From Govania unica (GTDB lineage Bacteria; Pseudomonadota; Alphaproteobacteria; Sphingomonadales; Govanellaceae), in NCBI RefSeq assembly GCF_027920805.1, contig NZ_JANWOI010000003.1, positions 1-64,000 of the forward strand: a stretch of 64,000 nt of DNA. The letters are read 5' to 3'. The notes under the pieces were generated by a model that saw nothing but the letters and a program-made list of their open reading frames with translations, searched no databases and was not told the DNA's origin. Positions 7,830 through 16,674 of this stretch are shown here, piece after piece; position 1 is the stretch's first letter, and every line of letters begins with the position of its first letter. The position numbers were made by a program, and so were the translations under genes.

Positions 7830-9001
7830 GATGCGGATGCCGTCGTTGATGGGGAGAACAGGGATTTGGCGATTTCCTGGGAGACCCGTTCCGCGGCGCT
7901 ATGAACTGGGTCATCGGCGAGATGAGCATAGCGGGCCGTGGTCTGAACTTGGGAATGGCCGAGTAGCTTGCCGATCATGGGCAGGCTTTCGCCCAAGCCG
8001 ACGGCCCCGGACGCGAAGGAATGGCGGAGGTCATGGATGCGGACGTTTTCGATACCGGCGAGCTTCCTGATCCGCTGCCAAGGCTTCTGGAAGTCCGTTG
8101 CATAGTGTCCCGGCACCTTGCCGCAAATCACGTAAGGATTGTCATCCTGCCGCTTGATGAATGCCAGTACGTCGAGGGCGGCGGTGCCGAGATAGACCTT
8201 CTTTGCCCCCGTCTTGCTGTCGGGGAGTTCCAGGGCATTGCCCCGGATATAGTCCCACTTCAAGGTCTGGATCTCGCCCAGGCGGCAGCCTGTGAGGATC
8301 AAGAGACGGTAGGCGGCGGCGACATAGGGGCTTTCCGTACCTTCTCGCTCAACGTCGCTCAGAACCCGCCCCAAGCGTTGCAGTTCATCCGGCTTCAGAT
8401 AACGTTCCCGCTTTTCTTCCCGGTATTTCTTCACATGGCGACAAGGGTTCGAGCCGTCAGGGCGGAGGCCCCATTCTTCCGCCAGATTAAAGAGTTTGGA
8501 TAAAACGCCTAAGGTGCGGTTGGCTTGATAGGGGATATGCTTATAGGCCTGGTGCAAACGGGCGATATCTTGACGGGTGATGTCCTGGACTTTGTGGCTA
8601 CCAATGGCGGGCTTGATAAAGATCTTCACATTCCGGCGGTATTCAGCCTGTGTGGAGGGTTTGCAGTGATGGGCCACATGCTCGGCCAGGAAGCGGTCAC
8701 AGAGTGCGCCAATGGTTGGGGCTTGAGAATAGACTCGCCGCTCTTCCGAGGGGTTGCCGCCCTTGGTGACATCGACTAGGAGTTCCTTGGCCTGTTTGCG
8801 AGCTTCATCGGGCGTCATGACGCCCGCTTTGGCAAAGGTCATGCGTCGGGTGCGTCCGCCGCTCCGGTACTGGATGACATAGGACTTGCGGCCTGTGGCG
8901 AAGACCCGCAGGCCAAAGCCGGGGACGTCATCATCCCAGATGAAATAATCGCTCGCTTGAGCGAGGGCGGCATCGACAATACGCTTGGTCAGGCGGGCCA
9001 T
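7826..9001 (-). CDS. int: P4-type tyrosine site-specific integrase
   Basis: A 391-residue tyrosine recombinase. The N-terminal arm-binding domain (DUF4102 type: WDDDVPGFGLRVFATGRKSY) is followed by a SAM-like core-binding domain at about 100-200 and the catalytic domain. Catalytic residues are visible: Arg in LTGCRLGEIQTLKW, His-x-x-Arg in IHDLRHSFASG, His in LLGHSQVQTT, and the nucleophile Tyr in ARYAHL. I start at the ATG at 9001 because GGAGAG lies just before it; the frame is open to 9055. It lies 160 bp inside attR, the normal place for an enzyme that inserts into a tRNA 3' end. Confidence 0.95.
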   Translation of the reverse strand: MARLTKRIVDAALAQASDYFIWDDDVPGFGLRVFATGRKSYVIQYRSGGRTRRMTFAKAGVMTPDEARKQAKELLVDVTKGGNPSEERRVYSQAPTIGALCDRFLAEHVAHHCKPSTQAEYRRNVKIFIKPAIGSHKVQDITRQDIARLHQAYKHIPYQANRTLGVLSKLFNLAEEWGLRPDGSNPCRHVKKYREEKRERYLKPDELQRLGRVLSDVEREGTESPYVAAAYRLLILTGCRLGEIQTLKWDYIRGNALELPDSKTGAKKVYLGTAALDVLAFIKRQDDNPYVICGKVPGHYATDFQKPWQRIRKLAGIENVRIHDLRHSFASGAVGLGESLPMIGKLLGHSQVQTTARYAHLADDPVHSAAERVSQEIAKSLFSPSTTASAS

Positions 9002-9161
9002 GAACTCTCCACGGAAGCGATACGGAAGCATAGGATGGCGAAAGACATAATTCACAGACGCAACTGAGCGTAGCCGGATACCAACTAAATGGCAACATAA
9101 TCAATGTCATGTGGGTTAATGGCGATGATGGTGAGAACTTAGCGTAACCGCTGTTCTCTAT

Positions 9162-9209
9162 CTCATAACCTGAAGGTCGTAGGTTCAAATCCTACCCCCG
9201 CAACCAAAT
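9162..9209 (+). repeat. attR: second copy of the 48-bp tRNA-fMet repeat
   Basis: Exact copy of 289-336. It contains the 3' half of tRNA-fMet without the 5' half, and is followed by the old chromosomal terminator. It marks the right boundary of the element. Confidence 0.93.
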
Positions 9210-9214
9210 TAAAG

Positions 9215-9245
9215 AAAAGCCTCGCCCCTCAGGAGCGAGGCTTTT
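9215..9245 (+). terminator. Original chromosomal terminator of tRNA-fMet
   Basis: AAAAGCCTCGC (9215-9225) pairs with GCGAGGCTTTT (9235-9245), followed by T and C. It lies immediately after attR, as expected if the element split the tRNA from it. Confidence 0.85.
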
Positions 9246-9387
9246 TCTGTCAGGGATTGAGAGCGTTACTGTAGTGGTGGTTTGAAATATTTTGTTATGC
9301 GATACATCCTAAGATGCGTTCGATGATAATGTCTGGGGGGCTTTGTTGACAAAGGGTGTTCAGTGGTGAGAAGGGGGAGTTAAAGAC

Positions 9388-10296
9388 TTGTCGGTACAGA
9401 CAGGAGCCGCCTTGGCCTCGGCGATTATACCAACGACTGCTCGAGCCGGGCGGGCGAAGTTATTGTGGCGGGCAATTGAGAGTGTGCGTCTGCAAAAAGG
9501 CACGCGAGTTCATATTATTGTCGTCGTTAACGGCCCCTGGGCCGACGATAAGCTTTTGGAGAGCTTGCGGGCTCAGCCAGATATTGAGGTTATTCGGCTC
9601 GCCGAGGGACATGTGGCACAGGCGCGTCTTGCAGGGCGTCGTCATGTAATCACGCCCTATTTTGCCTTTTTGGATGACGACGATGAGTTGTTGCCGGATA
9701 TGGTGGGGACCGGGGCGGGCTTGTTGGCTGATAATCCTGCACTTGACGTCGTTGTATTCAATGGTCGTGCAGATGGTCCCAATGGTACAGAGCAGGTGTA
9801 TTTCGAAGATTTTCTGCGCTTTCCGGTCGATTTTGAACGGGCGCAGGTAGAAGGAAATCTTATTGCCTCATGTGGTGCTGTGTATCGGACAGCAACCGTG
9901 GGCGTGAGCTTTTTCGAGCATTTGCCGAGAACTATGGAAATGACAGTTCTTGGTCACCGTTTGGCTGTTGAATGCCAGGTGAAGCGGTTAGATGAAATGG
10001 GCTTTTGGGTGCATACGCATGAGATGGATCGTCTCAGTGCGACCGGGTTATACAAGCAGGGGACAGTTGAGGTTCTAAACGCCATGGCTATGCGTACGGG
10101 CCGCCGCGATATTATAAGGCTGCTTGCCCGGCGCAAGGGGGCAGCATATCACGATTTGTCGACTTTGGCACTGCAGGCGGGGAACTGGGGGGAAGCCCTT
10201 AAATTCCATATTCGGTCTTTATTCTGTCCGAGCGGCTGGCGTTATGCGCTCTTCACTCGTCACTTTTTAAGGCCGAGAACAAAGTCAGGATCATAA
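9388..10296 (+). CDS. Family 2 glycosyltransferase
   Basis: A 302-residue GT-A fold glycosyltransferase: an N-terminal strand-loop SAIIPTTARAGRAKLLWRAI, a nucleotide-sugar metal site FLDDDDELLPD at about 93-103, and a weakly conserved C-terminal half that should contact the acceptor. No membrane segment, so it probably works at the cytoplasmic face. The start is a TTG at 9388 with AAGGGGGAG eight bases upstream; there is no better ATG. It is the first chromosomal gene after attR and converges with another GT2 gene six bases further on. Sugar and acceptor are not known. Confidence 0.75.
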   Translation: MSVQTGAALASAIIPTTARAGRAKLLWRAIESVRLQKGTRVHIIVVVNGPWADDKLLESLRAQPDIEVIRLAEGHVAQARLAGRRHVITPYFAFLDDDDELLPDMVGTGAGLLADNPALDVVVFNGRADGPNGTEQVYFEDFLRFPVDFERAQVEGNLIASCGAVYRTATVGVSFFEHLPRTMEMTVLGHRLAVECQVKRLDEMGFWVHTHEMDRLSATGLYKQGTVEVLNAMAMRTGRRDIIRLLARRKGAAYHDLSTLALQAGNWGEALKFHIRSLFCPSGWRYALFTRHFLRPRTKSGS

Positions 10297-10302
10297 TTCG
10301 TC

Positions 10303-11262
10303 CTAATTGCCGGGCATTTTCAAACTGTGGAGAAGGCCGCGTGCGAAATCCTTGAGGGAGTACTGAGCTCCGTATCGTTTCAGCACAGGCCCTTCGCTTC
10401 TCATATCGGTGAGGCCCTTGCATGACAGAGTGTATTTAAAATCTGCCAATGTTTCATTGAGTGATGTTCTGACTATCTTGAGCTCAGCCTCACCAAGCTT
10501 ATACATGGGCGCATTCACAATAAGCTCATTGAGGAGATCAAGGCGCGCCTTCAGTTCCTTTGCTGCATGTCTTGAATGAGTGGCATTGCTGCCATGATAG
10601 AGTTGCTTGCCGGCAATGCTCTTTGAGATATTGACAGGCCCGAGAGTAAACAGTTTGAGCCATGCTTGGCGATCCTCCCCATAGGCGCGCCCTTCCTCAA
10701 ATCCCTTGATGTCTTCAAGGGCAGTTTTTTTGACAAGGTTGCAGCATATAGGCAGAAAGCTTCCGGCGAGAAGGCGGTGGTGGACGTTGCCGCCGATATG
10801 ATGGCTCTGGTCTTCCTGGTCGATAGCGTATTGGATACCGGCTATCTCGAAAAAGGTCGGGAGGGCTGTTTCCTGGTCGCCAACCTGCTGGGCGCGATCG
10901 GCATCACAGAAGACAAGTTGGCTGTTTTTGTCAACGTGAGCCTGAAGCAATGCTTCATTGTGATGGGGGTACCAGATGTCATCTGCATCAAGAAAGGCGA
11001 TCCAGGTCGAGCTTGCAGCTTTCCAGCCTGTATTGCGGGCCACGGCGACGCCCTGATTTCGTTGTCTGATGATTTCCAGTTTCAGCGAAGGGTGCTGGTC
11101 ACGCCAATTTTCAATCCGCTTGATGCTGTCATCCGCAGAACCATCATCAACCACGATGATCTCCTGCACAGGATAGGTCTGGGCTGCGATGCTATTCAAA
11201 GCTGTTTCAATGAATTTTTCCCCATTGTAGCAGGGGATGACTGCTGAGATATCTTGCATCAT
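10303..11262 (-). CDS. Family 2 glycosyltransferase
   Basis: A 319-residue classical GT2 enzyme: ISAVIPCYNGEKFIETALNSI at the N-terminus, EIIVVDDGSADDS (UDP-sugar binding) at about 34-46, and the DxD site FLDADDIWYPH at about 89-99. The C-terminal 120 residues are less conserved. Such enzymes add one sugar to lipid-linked or capsular polysaccharides. It is convergent to the preceding GT2 gene and about 200 bp downstream of a GT4 gene on the same strand, so the three may serve one surface glycan. No Wzx/Wzy or priming transferase is in the window. Confidence 0.85.
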   Translation of the reverse strand: MMQDISAVIPCYNGEKFIETALNSIAAQTYPVQEIIVVDDGSADDSIKRIENWRDQHPSLKLEIIRQRNQGVAVARNTGWKAASSTWIAFLDADDIWYPHHNEALLQAHVDKNSQLVFCDADRAQQVGDQETALPTFFEIAGIQYAIDQEDQSHHIGGNVHHRLLAGSFLPICCNLVKKTALEDIKGFEEGRAYGEDRQAWLKLFTLGPVNISKSIAGKQLYHGSNATHSRHAAKELKARLDLLNELIVNAPMYKLGEAELKIVRTSLNETLADFKYTLSCKGLTDMRSEGPVLKRYGAQYSLKDFARGLLHSLKMPGN

Positions 11263-11464
11263 GTACCAGCCAATCTTGGGTTGTTTGTATTTCTACATAG
11301 AATGGAGATATTCACTAATCTAATTGAGGATAATAATTTCGCCAAATTTCAGGTCAAGTTGTAAATATTTAAAGTCCTAATTCAAAAGGAAGCAGTCTGT
11401 TCATGTTCAAAATATGCAGAAGCGTTATCAATCTATTTTTGTCGAAATCGATCCGGGGCTTACT

Positions 11465-12745
11465 TCAGAGCGTTGTGAAGGTTTTCCGAAGATTATCTTG
11501 AATTCTGCTGCTTTCGAAACGGTCTTTGATCTGGTTGTGACCATTGGTGATGAGCCTGGTCCTTAGGGTATCGTCTTTTAAAAGAGTGAGGCAGGCCAAA
11601 GCGAAGTCTTCGCTGTTGTCGGCGAGGAGGATATCTCGACCAGATTGAAGGTCAAGCCCTTCGGCACCAATCGAGGTAGAGACCATCGGGCGGCCATATG
11701 AGAGCGCTTCCAGGATCTTGATGCGAGTGCCACCCCCGAAGCGGATAGGGGCGATGATAATCGCGGCTTGTTTGTAATAGGGTACCACGGATTCGACGCT
11801 GCCGGTGACCGTGATGAGGGGGTTTTCAGCAAGTGCCTGAACAGCTGGGCCCGGATTGTGGCCAACTATTTTCAGCCGGATCTCGCCATCGTACTGACGC
11901 CGGAGATGGGGAAGAATTTCGGTGGTGAAATAGAGGATGGCGTCCTCGTTCGGAGGGTAGGCCATGTTGCCGAGAAAAAGGATCTCGGTCAGATTGCCGG
12001 GGGGCGGACTTTGCAGTCGCTCCATCAGAGGATAAGAGTTTGGCACCACATGAATGGCGACCTTGCCAGCCCGGCGACTAAGACGCTTCTTGTCTACGTC
12101 AGAACAGACGCTAATGGCGTCAGCTTGTTTCTGGATTTTGCATTCAAGTCGCCAGAAGCCAATCAGCTTCAACCAGGCAAGGATGGATCTGACGCGGCCG
12201 ATAGTGGGACGGAGAAAGGGCATTTCCCGCCATGCAGCCAGGCTTTCGATATCGTCAAAGTCCACATAAAGCTTGTTTGCTTTGAGACCGGCCGATGTAT
12301 GGAGCTGCTGCCATACTTGGAATGAGCCGATGCGAAAACAAAAACAGACATCGTAATCTGCACGGCCATTTGCATCGCGCAAATATTTTTGGCTTTCGGG
12401 AGACATGCTGAATGGTTCGGTAAAAAGAGCGGCCACGCGCTCGGCTATTCTGCCGATGATGTGCCTCGGGCGCTCTGACGGCCGGGTATTCTGCAGGAGG
12501 AGGGCGTCGAACTTGTGGCAGAGGGCTTGCAAGGGGGCGGGGGCGATAGACTGATAGGTGTTTGCCGAGACCGTGGCGATCAGGAGGTGGACCTCGGCCC
12601 AGTGCGACAGGGCTTCGAGATGCGACCAGGCTCGTTTCTGAATGCCGGTGCCATTTTGCCTCGGCTCAATGGGCGAGAGAAAAAGAATGCGCGGCCGTTG
12701 TGATTGTTGTGCAGAGATCCTATCCACAGTGTTGCGAGAGAGCAT
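11465..12745 (-). CDS. Family 4 glycosyltransferase (GT-B)
   Basis: A 426-residue GT-B enzyme. N-terminal Rossmann half: RILFLSPIEPRQNGTGIQKRAW, the pattern of GT4 sugar transferases, some of which accompany PEP-CTERM/exosortase systems. C-terminal half: EILFLGNMAYPPNEDAI and the donor-binding signature FGGGTRIKILEALSYGRPMVST around 350-372 with the usual Glu. The two PEP-CTERM proteins at 52.9-54.2 kb make an exopolysaccharide link conceivable, but that is inference. The 200-bp gap to the next gene (11263-11464) is AT-rich and empty. Confidence 0.8.
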   Translation of the reverse strand: MLSRNTVDRISAQQSQRPRILFLSPIEPRQNGTGIQKRAWSHLEALSHWAEVHLLIATVSANTYQSIAPAPLQALCHKFDALLLQNTRPSERPRHIIGRIAERVAALFTEPFSMSPESQKYLRDANGRADYDVCFCFRIGSFQVWQQLHTSAGLKANKLYVDFDDIESLAAWREMPFLRPTIGRVRSILAWLKLIGFWRLECKIQKQADAISVCSDVDKKRLSRRAGKVAIHVVPNSYPLMERLQSPPPGNLTEILFLGNMAYPPNEDAILYFTTEILPHLRRQYDGEIRLKIVGHNPGPAVQALAENPLITVTGSVESVVPYYKQAAIIIAPIRFGGGTRIKILEALSYGRPMVSTSIGAEGLDLQSGRDILLADNSEDFALACLTLLKDDTLRTRLITNGHNQIKDRFESSRIQDNLRKTFTTL

Positions 12746-12829
12746 AGTTATAGGCTCATTCTATATTTTTGAGGCTTTACTTCAGCCAGCCCGAAAATGA
12801 GTGGAAACTGGCAATGGAATGCCGTTGGA

Positions 12830-12908
12830 CGGGCTAATTAGCCCGCTCTCATGCGGATTGGCCTGAGGTGACGCCGGTTGATAATTTTTCCCGTATCACC
12901 TCAGGCCA
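12830..12908. repeat. Two perfect palindromes downstream of the M28 peptidase gene
   Basis: CGGGCTAATTAGCCCG (12830-12845) is a perfect 16-bp palindrome. Next to it TGGCCTGAGGTGA (12859-12871) and TCACCTCAGGCCA (12896-12908) form a perfect 13-bp inverted repeat with a 24-base loop. They lie between the ends and starts of two minus-strand genes. The second stem begins 10 bases after the peptidase stop and may end its transcript, but no T-run follows on the minus strand. Confidence 0.5.
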
Positions 12909-12918
12909 GTTTAGCCGT

Positions 12919-14310
12919 TCAGTGGCTGGGCTGCAGTGGGAGTCGCGCGAATGTGCTGTCGGCGTTGGCGGCGATCCAGAGAATGACTGCCCAAGTGGCG
13001 GTATTCTGAGTAAGCGCATCCTTGTTGATTTTGTCGAGGGTGTCGTCCGGCGTGTGATGCAGGTCGAAATAATCCAGGCCGTCCTGGAACGGGGCGATGA
13101 GGGGTACGCCGAGCTCGACGAGCGGTATGACGTCCGGGGCGGGGTCGCCGTTATTGTCGCCGGTCATCACGCCAAGTGGGGCCAGTACACGGAGCATGGA
13201 TTTGATGGTGCCGAGATCTTCGGGATTGACCTTGCTTGAAAGCTTGAGGATGCGTCCGGCGCCAAGATCGCTTTCGCCCACCAGAGCATGCGGGACGTCG
13301 CCATATTTCGCGGCATAGGCGCGGGCGCCATAGATGCCGATTTCCTCGGATCCGAACCAGACGATGCGGATGGTGCGGCGCGGGCGCTTGCCGGAGTCGA
13401 GAATGGCTTTGGCGGCGGCGGTGGTCAGGGCGACGCCCGCGCCATCGTCGATGGCTCCGGTTGCGAGATCCCAACTATCGAGATGGCCACCTGCCAGCAC
13501 CAGGCCGAGGCTCGGATCGGTGCCCGGAATTTCCGCGATCACATTGCCGGATTGGAGCGTGCCAAGGCTGCGCGGCGTCAGGCGAAGCTTGATCCGCACG
13601 GGCTTGCCGCGGGAGAGCACACGCTCAAGCTGGTCGGAATCGGGCAGGGCCAGGGCAGCGGCAGGAATGGGGGTGACGCCTGCGGCCCAGACGGTTCCGC
13701 CGGTATGCGGATTGCGGTGATGATCGGTGCCAAGGGAGCGGATGATGATTGCCGCCGCTCCTTTGCTTGCGGCGATGGAGGGCGCTGCGGTGCGGATGGG
13801 GTTGAGCTTCACGTAATTGGCGGAAAGGTCCTGCATGCGCGGCATACGGTGGGTGATGAAAACGATCTTGCCCTTGATGGCTTTGTCAGGGGCGGCTTCC
13901 ATCTCTTCAAGGCTTGAAAAGGGGACAACCTCGGCTTCGATCCCTTGTTCCGGGGTGGCGCCGGAAAAGCCGAGCGCGGCCAGTTTCAGGGCTTGCGGGA
14001 AGGGCGTGGTGATGTAGGCTTTTTCCGTACCGCGTTCCCAGCCGGGAACGTCGAAGGTTTCGATCCGGACATTCTTGAAGCCGAGCGCGGTCAGTTTTTT
14101 CACCGCCCATTGCCGGGCGTTGGCTTCGGCAGGGCTGCCAGCGAGGCGCGGGCCGGTTTCGGTGGTCAGGCTTTCAACAATGTCCCAGGCATGATTTCGT
14201 TCAAGTACGCTGTCACGCAGATGTGCGGCTTCTTCTTCAAGGGTACGCGGCGCGGCGGTAGCGGCAAAACTGGTGCTGACAACAAGCAAGGCGAACAAAG
14301 CTGAGCGCAT
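12919..14310 (-). CDS. Exported M28 family zinc aminopeptidase/carboxypeptidase Q-like
   Basis: A 463-residue protein with a signal peptide (about residues 1-19, LFALLVVSTSFAATAAP). A PA insert domain occupies about 130-250, and the M28 catalytic domain follows. The two-zinc site can be read in order: GGHLDSWD (His and Asp), IDDGAG (bridging Asp), WFGSEEIG (catalytic Glu and Glu ligand), GESDLG (Asp), and LHHTPDDTLDK (His). The length fits carboxypeptidase Q-like bacterial members, which release single amino acids from peptides in the periplasm or outside. It stands alone, with palindromes after its end. Confidence 0.9.
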   Translation of the reverse strand: MRSALFALLVVSTSFAATAAPRTLEEEAAHLRDSVLERNHAWDIVESLTTETGPRLAGSPAEANARQWAVKKLTALGFKNVRIETFDVPGWERGTEKAYITTPFPQALKLAALGFSGATPEQGIEAEVVPFSSLEEMEAAPDKAIKGKIVFITHRMPRMQDLSANYVKLNPIRTAAPSIAASKGAAAIIIRSLGTDHHRNPHTGGTVWAAGVTPIPAAALALPDSDQLERVLSRGKPVRIKLRLTPRSLGTLQSGNVIAEIPGTDPSLGLVLAGGHLDSWDLATGAIDDGAGVALTTAAAKAILDSGKRPRRTIRIVWFGSEEIGIYGARAYAAKYGDVPHALVGESDLGAGRILKLSSKVNPEDLGTIKSMLRVLAPLGVMTGDNNGDPAPDVIPLVELGVPLIAPFQDGLDYFDLHHTPDDTLDKINKDALTQNTATWAVILWIAANADSTFARLPLQPSH

Positions 14311-14379
14311 CTATGTGATCTTCCCCGATTATCGATGATTGTTATGATCTGTTTTCATATAATGCTGCATCAAAAATTA

Positions 14380-15600
14380 TTAGGCTAGTGTTTTGAGGGG
14401 GATGGTCTCGTCGGCCAGAGCTTCGGGGCTGGCTGTGACGGCGTTCTGGACCAGCTTGCGGCCATGCATGTAATCCCGCGTGGCATTGACGCAATCGAGG
14501 GCGATGACCTGGCCTTGTTTGAGGTAAATGACTGAAAAGCTGCGGCTTTCCGGCGTGCCGCGCAGGACCAGATCGTCATGACCCGTGGACAGTCCAACGG
14601 TCTGCAGGCGGAGGTCATATTGGTTCGACCAGAACCAGGGAACGGCGTGATAGGGCGCGGGCTCCCCCATCAGGCATTGGGCGACGACAGCGGCCTGATC
14701 ATTGGCGTTTTGCACTGATTCAAGACGAATGCGGGCGTTCGCGTGACGGTTGTCATGGAGAGCGCAATCGCCGATTGCATAGATGTCGGGCAGGCTGGTG
14801 CGGCAATAGTCATCGACGAGCACGCCGTTGTCGCCGGATGCACCGGCCGCGATCAAGGGCTCCACCGCCGGGACGATGCCGATGCCGACGATGATCATGT
14901 CAGCGGGCAGATGGCTGCCGTCGGCGAGATGGACGGCGCTGGCCCGACCATTTTCTCCGCTGATTGCGGTAACGGATATGCTGGTGCGCAGGTCGACGCC
15001 CTCGGCACGGTGCGCGGTTTCGTAAAAGCGCGAGATCGGCTCCCCGGCCACACGGGCCAGCACCCGGTCGAGCGCCTCAAGCAGCACGACCTTTTTGCCG
15101 AGTTTGGTCAGCACGGCGGCCGCTTCAAGTCCGATGTAACCGCCGCCGATCACGGCCACGCGGGTCACGCTGTCAAGCGCGGCCATCATATGATCCACAT
15201 CGGCGCGATTGCGCACGGCATGAATGCCCGCGAGATCCGCGCCGGGGCAGCTGAGCGCGCGTGGCCGCCCGCCGGTGGCCCAGATCAAGCTGCCGTAGCT
15301 GAGGCGGGTGCCATCTTCCAGCGTCACCGCATGGGCATCGGGATCGACCGTTGTCACACGCTGGCCGAGCATCATGGTCACGTTTTTTTCCGCCCAGAAC
15401 CCGGCCGGGCGGATCATGATGCGTTCGAACGGCTTTTCACCGGCGAAATAGTCCTTGGACAGCGGCGGGCGTTCGTAAGGATAATCAGGCTCGTCGCCGA
15501 TGATGGCGAGCGACCCGGCATAGCCTTTCTGGCGCAGGAGAATGGCGGCCTGGGCTCCGGCATGACCGGCGCCCACGATCAGGATGTCGAACTGCTGCAT
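14380..15600 (-). CDS. FAD-dependent NAD(P)H reductase (putidaredoxin/rubredoxin reductase type), candidate BoxB electron donor
   Basis: A 406-residue flavoprotein reductase: FAD-binding [16 protein letters not shown] at 7-25, the [18 protein letters not shown] motif typical of ferredoxin reductases of oxygenase systems, NAD-binding [14 protein letters not shown] at about 148-161, the second FAD motif IYAIGDCA near 268-275, and a C-terminal reductase domain with [10 protein letters not shown]. It carries no [4Fe-4S] domain, unlike BoxA. It is the last gene of a three-gene operon (flavodoxin, DUF4863 protein, this gene) divergent from boxR-boxC-boxB. It may pass electrons from NAD(P)H through the flavodoxin to BoxB; this is inference from context. 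Confidence 0.8.
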   Translation of the reverse strand: MQQFDILIVGAGHAGAQAAILLRQKGYAGSLAIIGDEPDYPYERPPLSKDYFAGEKPFERIMIRPAGFWAEKNVTMMLGQRVTTVDPDAHAVTLEDGTRLSYGSLIWATGGRPRALSCPGADLAGIHAVRNRADVDHMMAALDSVTRVAVIGGGYIGLEAAAVLTKLGKKVVLLEALDRVLARVAGEPISRFYETAHRAEGVDLRTSISVTAISGENGRASAVHLADGSHLPADMIIVGIGIVPAVEPLIAAGASGDNGVLVDDYCRTSLPDIYAIGDCALHDNRHANARIRLESVQNANDQAAVVAQCLMGEPAPYHAVPWFWSNQYDLRLQTVGLSTGHDDLVLRGTPESRSFSVIYLKQGQVIALDCVNATRDYMHGRKLVQNAVTASPEALADETIPLKTLA

Positions 15601-15627
15601 GATGGGTGGGCTTTCGGATAAACGTCT

Positions 15628-16101
15628 TCAGGCGGCGGTGAACTCGATCGCGCCGCCGGGCAACAGATAGAGCACAAGGGCGCGACCACCCACGACGGTG
15701 GGGGAATGGGCCGAGCCGGGTTCATAGACCTTCCAGCCGCGCGCGACGCCATCGAAGGCGGCCGCAGCGTCGAGCGGCATAACCAGATCGATTTCGCCGT
15801 TCGGGTGGCGATGGTGCGGCCCGACGATGTCATCCATTTCGACCACATCGACGGAAAAGCCGTGGGTGGCGTCGCCGGGTTTGATCGCGCGGCCGAATTT
15901 GATGCCACCGGCCTCGCGGGCGCAGAGCCAGCCTTCGGCACAGCCCTGACGGCAAAGTGCCTCAAGTTCCGCGAGCCAGGGGCCGTCGGCGGGAAAGTCG
16001 CTATTCAAACTGGTCGCGAGCGCGGGGGTGAGCGGCATGTGCTGGACGTGCCCGGTGACGCTGGCGATGAGGTCGATGAAACGAGCTGGCACGGACGTCA
16101 T
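15628..16101 (-). CDS. DUF4863 / 4-hydroxylaminobenzoate lyase-like protein
   Basis: A 157-residue cupin-like protein. Features seen are GGIKFGRAIKPGDATHGFSVDVVEMDD, HRHPNGEIDLVMPLD (histidines that may hold a metal) and VVGGRALVLYLLPGGAIEF. I recognise this as the DUF4863 family, whose characterised members include 4-hydroxylaminobenzoate lyase (PnbB), and which I recall from box-type benzoate clusters. AGGAAGGA precedes the start. It is 15 bases after the flavodoxin gene and 27 before the reductase, so the three are one operon. Its role in benzoyl-CoA breakdown is unproven. Confidence 0.7.
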   Translation of the reverse strand: MTSVPARFIDLIASVTGHVQHMPLTPALATSLNSDFPADGPWLAELEALCRQGCAEGWLCAREAGGIKFGRAIKPGDATHGFSVDVVEMDDIVGPHHRHPNGEIDLVMPLDAAAAFDGVARGWKVYEPGSAHSPTVVGGRALVLYLLPGGAIEFTAA

Positions 16102-16116
16102 AACGGTTCCTTCCTG

Positions 16117-16581
16117 TCAGGCGACTTGTTTCAGGCGCGGAATCCAGCCATTGGCCCAGATTGCGGCTTCATCTTCGGCGAGGGTGCCGCTTGCGGCGTC
16201 ATGCTGCATGAGCGGGGCGAGGCGTTCGGCACCCTTGGCGGCAAAGAGCGCGTCCCATTTCCGGCCGCCTTCGCAAAAGGTCGCGGCATAGGTCATGTCG
16301 CCAAGGCCGAACACCAGAAAGCTTTTGCCGGCGAGGCTGCCGCTGGCTTCGATCGCCTGATAAAAATCCTTCCCATTGTCCGGAATATCGCCATGACCAT
16401 AGGTGGAGGAGACGACGATCAGCAGGTCATGACCGGCAAGCGTGCTTGGCTGCAGGTGATCCATCAGCAGGATGTCGCTTTCGAGGCTCGCAGCGCTGAG
16501 GGCGTCGGCAATTTCTTGCGCGCAAATCTCGGCGGTCCCTGTCATAGTCGCCACGAGGATTGCGATGCGCGAACTGGTCAT
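16117..16581 (-). CDS. Flavodoxin (MioC-like)
   Basis: A 154-residue flavodoxin. The FMN phosphate loop is VATMTGTAE at 8-16, the aromatic loops are SSTYGHGDIPDNGKDF at about 58-73 and FGLGDMTYAATFCEGG at about 90-105. The start at 16581 follows an AGGA at good spacing; the frame is open much further upstream without support. It faces boxR across 93 bp that hold a BoxR-like operator, so it is probably induced with the pathway. A flavodoxin in this place suggests it is the one-electron carrier for the di-iron oxygenase BoxB. Confidence 0.8.
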   Translation of the reverse strand: MTSSRIAILVATMTGTAEICAQEIADALSAASLESDILLMDHLQPSTLAGHDLLIVVSSTYGHGDIPDNGKDFYQAIEASGSLAGKSFLVFGLGDMTYAATFCEGGRKWDALFAAKGAERLAPLMQHDAASGTLAEDEAAIWANGWIPRLKQVA

Positions 16582-16625
16582 GGTCCTGGTCTCATTGTTA
16601 TTTCTGTGGCCTATGGTCTTTATAT

Positions 16626-16638
16626 GCACTATATAGCA
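16626..16638. promoter_or_regulatory. Candidate BoxR operator between flavodoxin and boxR
   Basis: GCACTATATAGCA lies in the divergent promoter region, with further TGCA copies at 16625-16628 and 16643-16646. Its reverse complement is almost the same as TGCAATATAGTGC at 17583-17595, in front of boxC. BoxR/BzdR regulators are known to bind TGCA-containing repeats, so both are likely sites of the regulator encoded between them. Confidence 0.6.
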
Positions 16639-16674
16639 TATTTGCAAGCGTGAACGATAGCGACGGTTAGCAAC

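Noticed and set aside
14743-15621. Plus-strand frame opposite the FAD reductase gene
   Set aside because: The minus strand carries all flavoprotein motifs; the plus-strand product has shadow-type composition.
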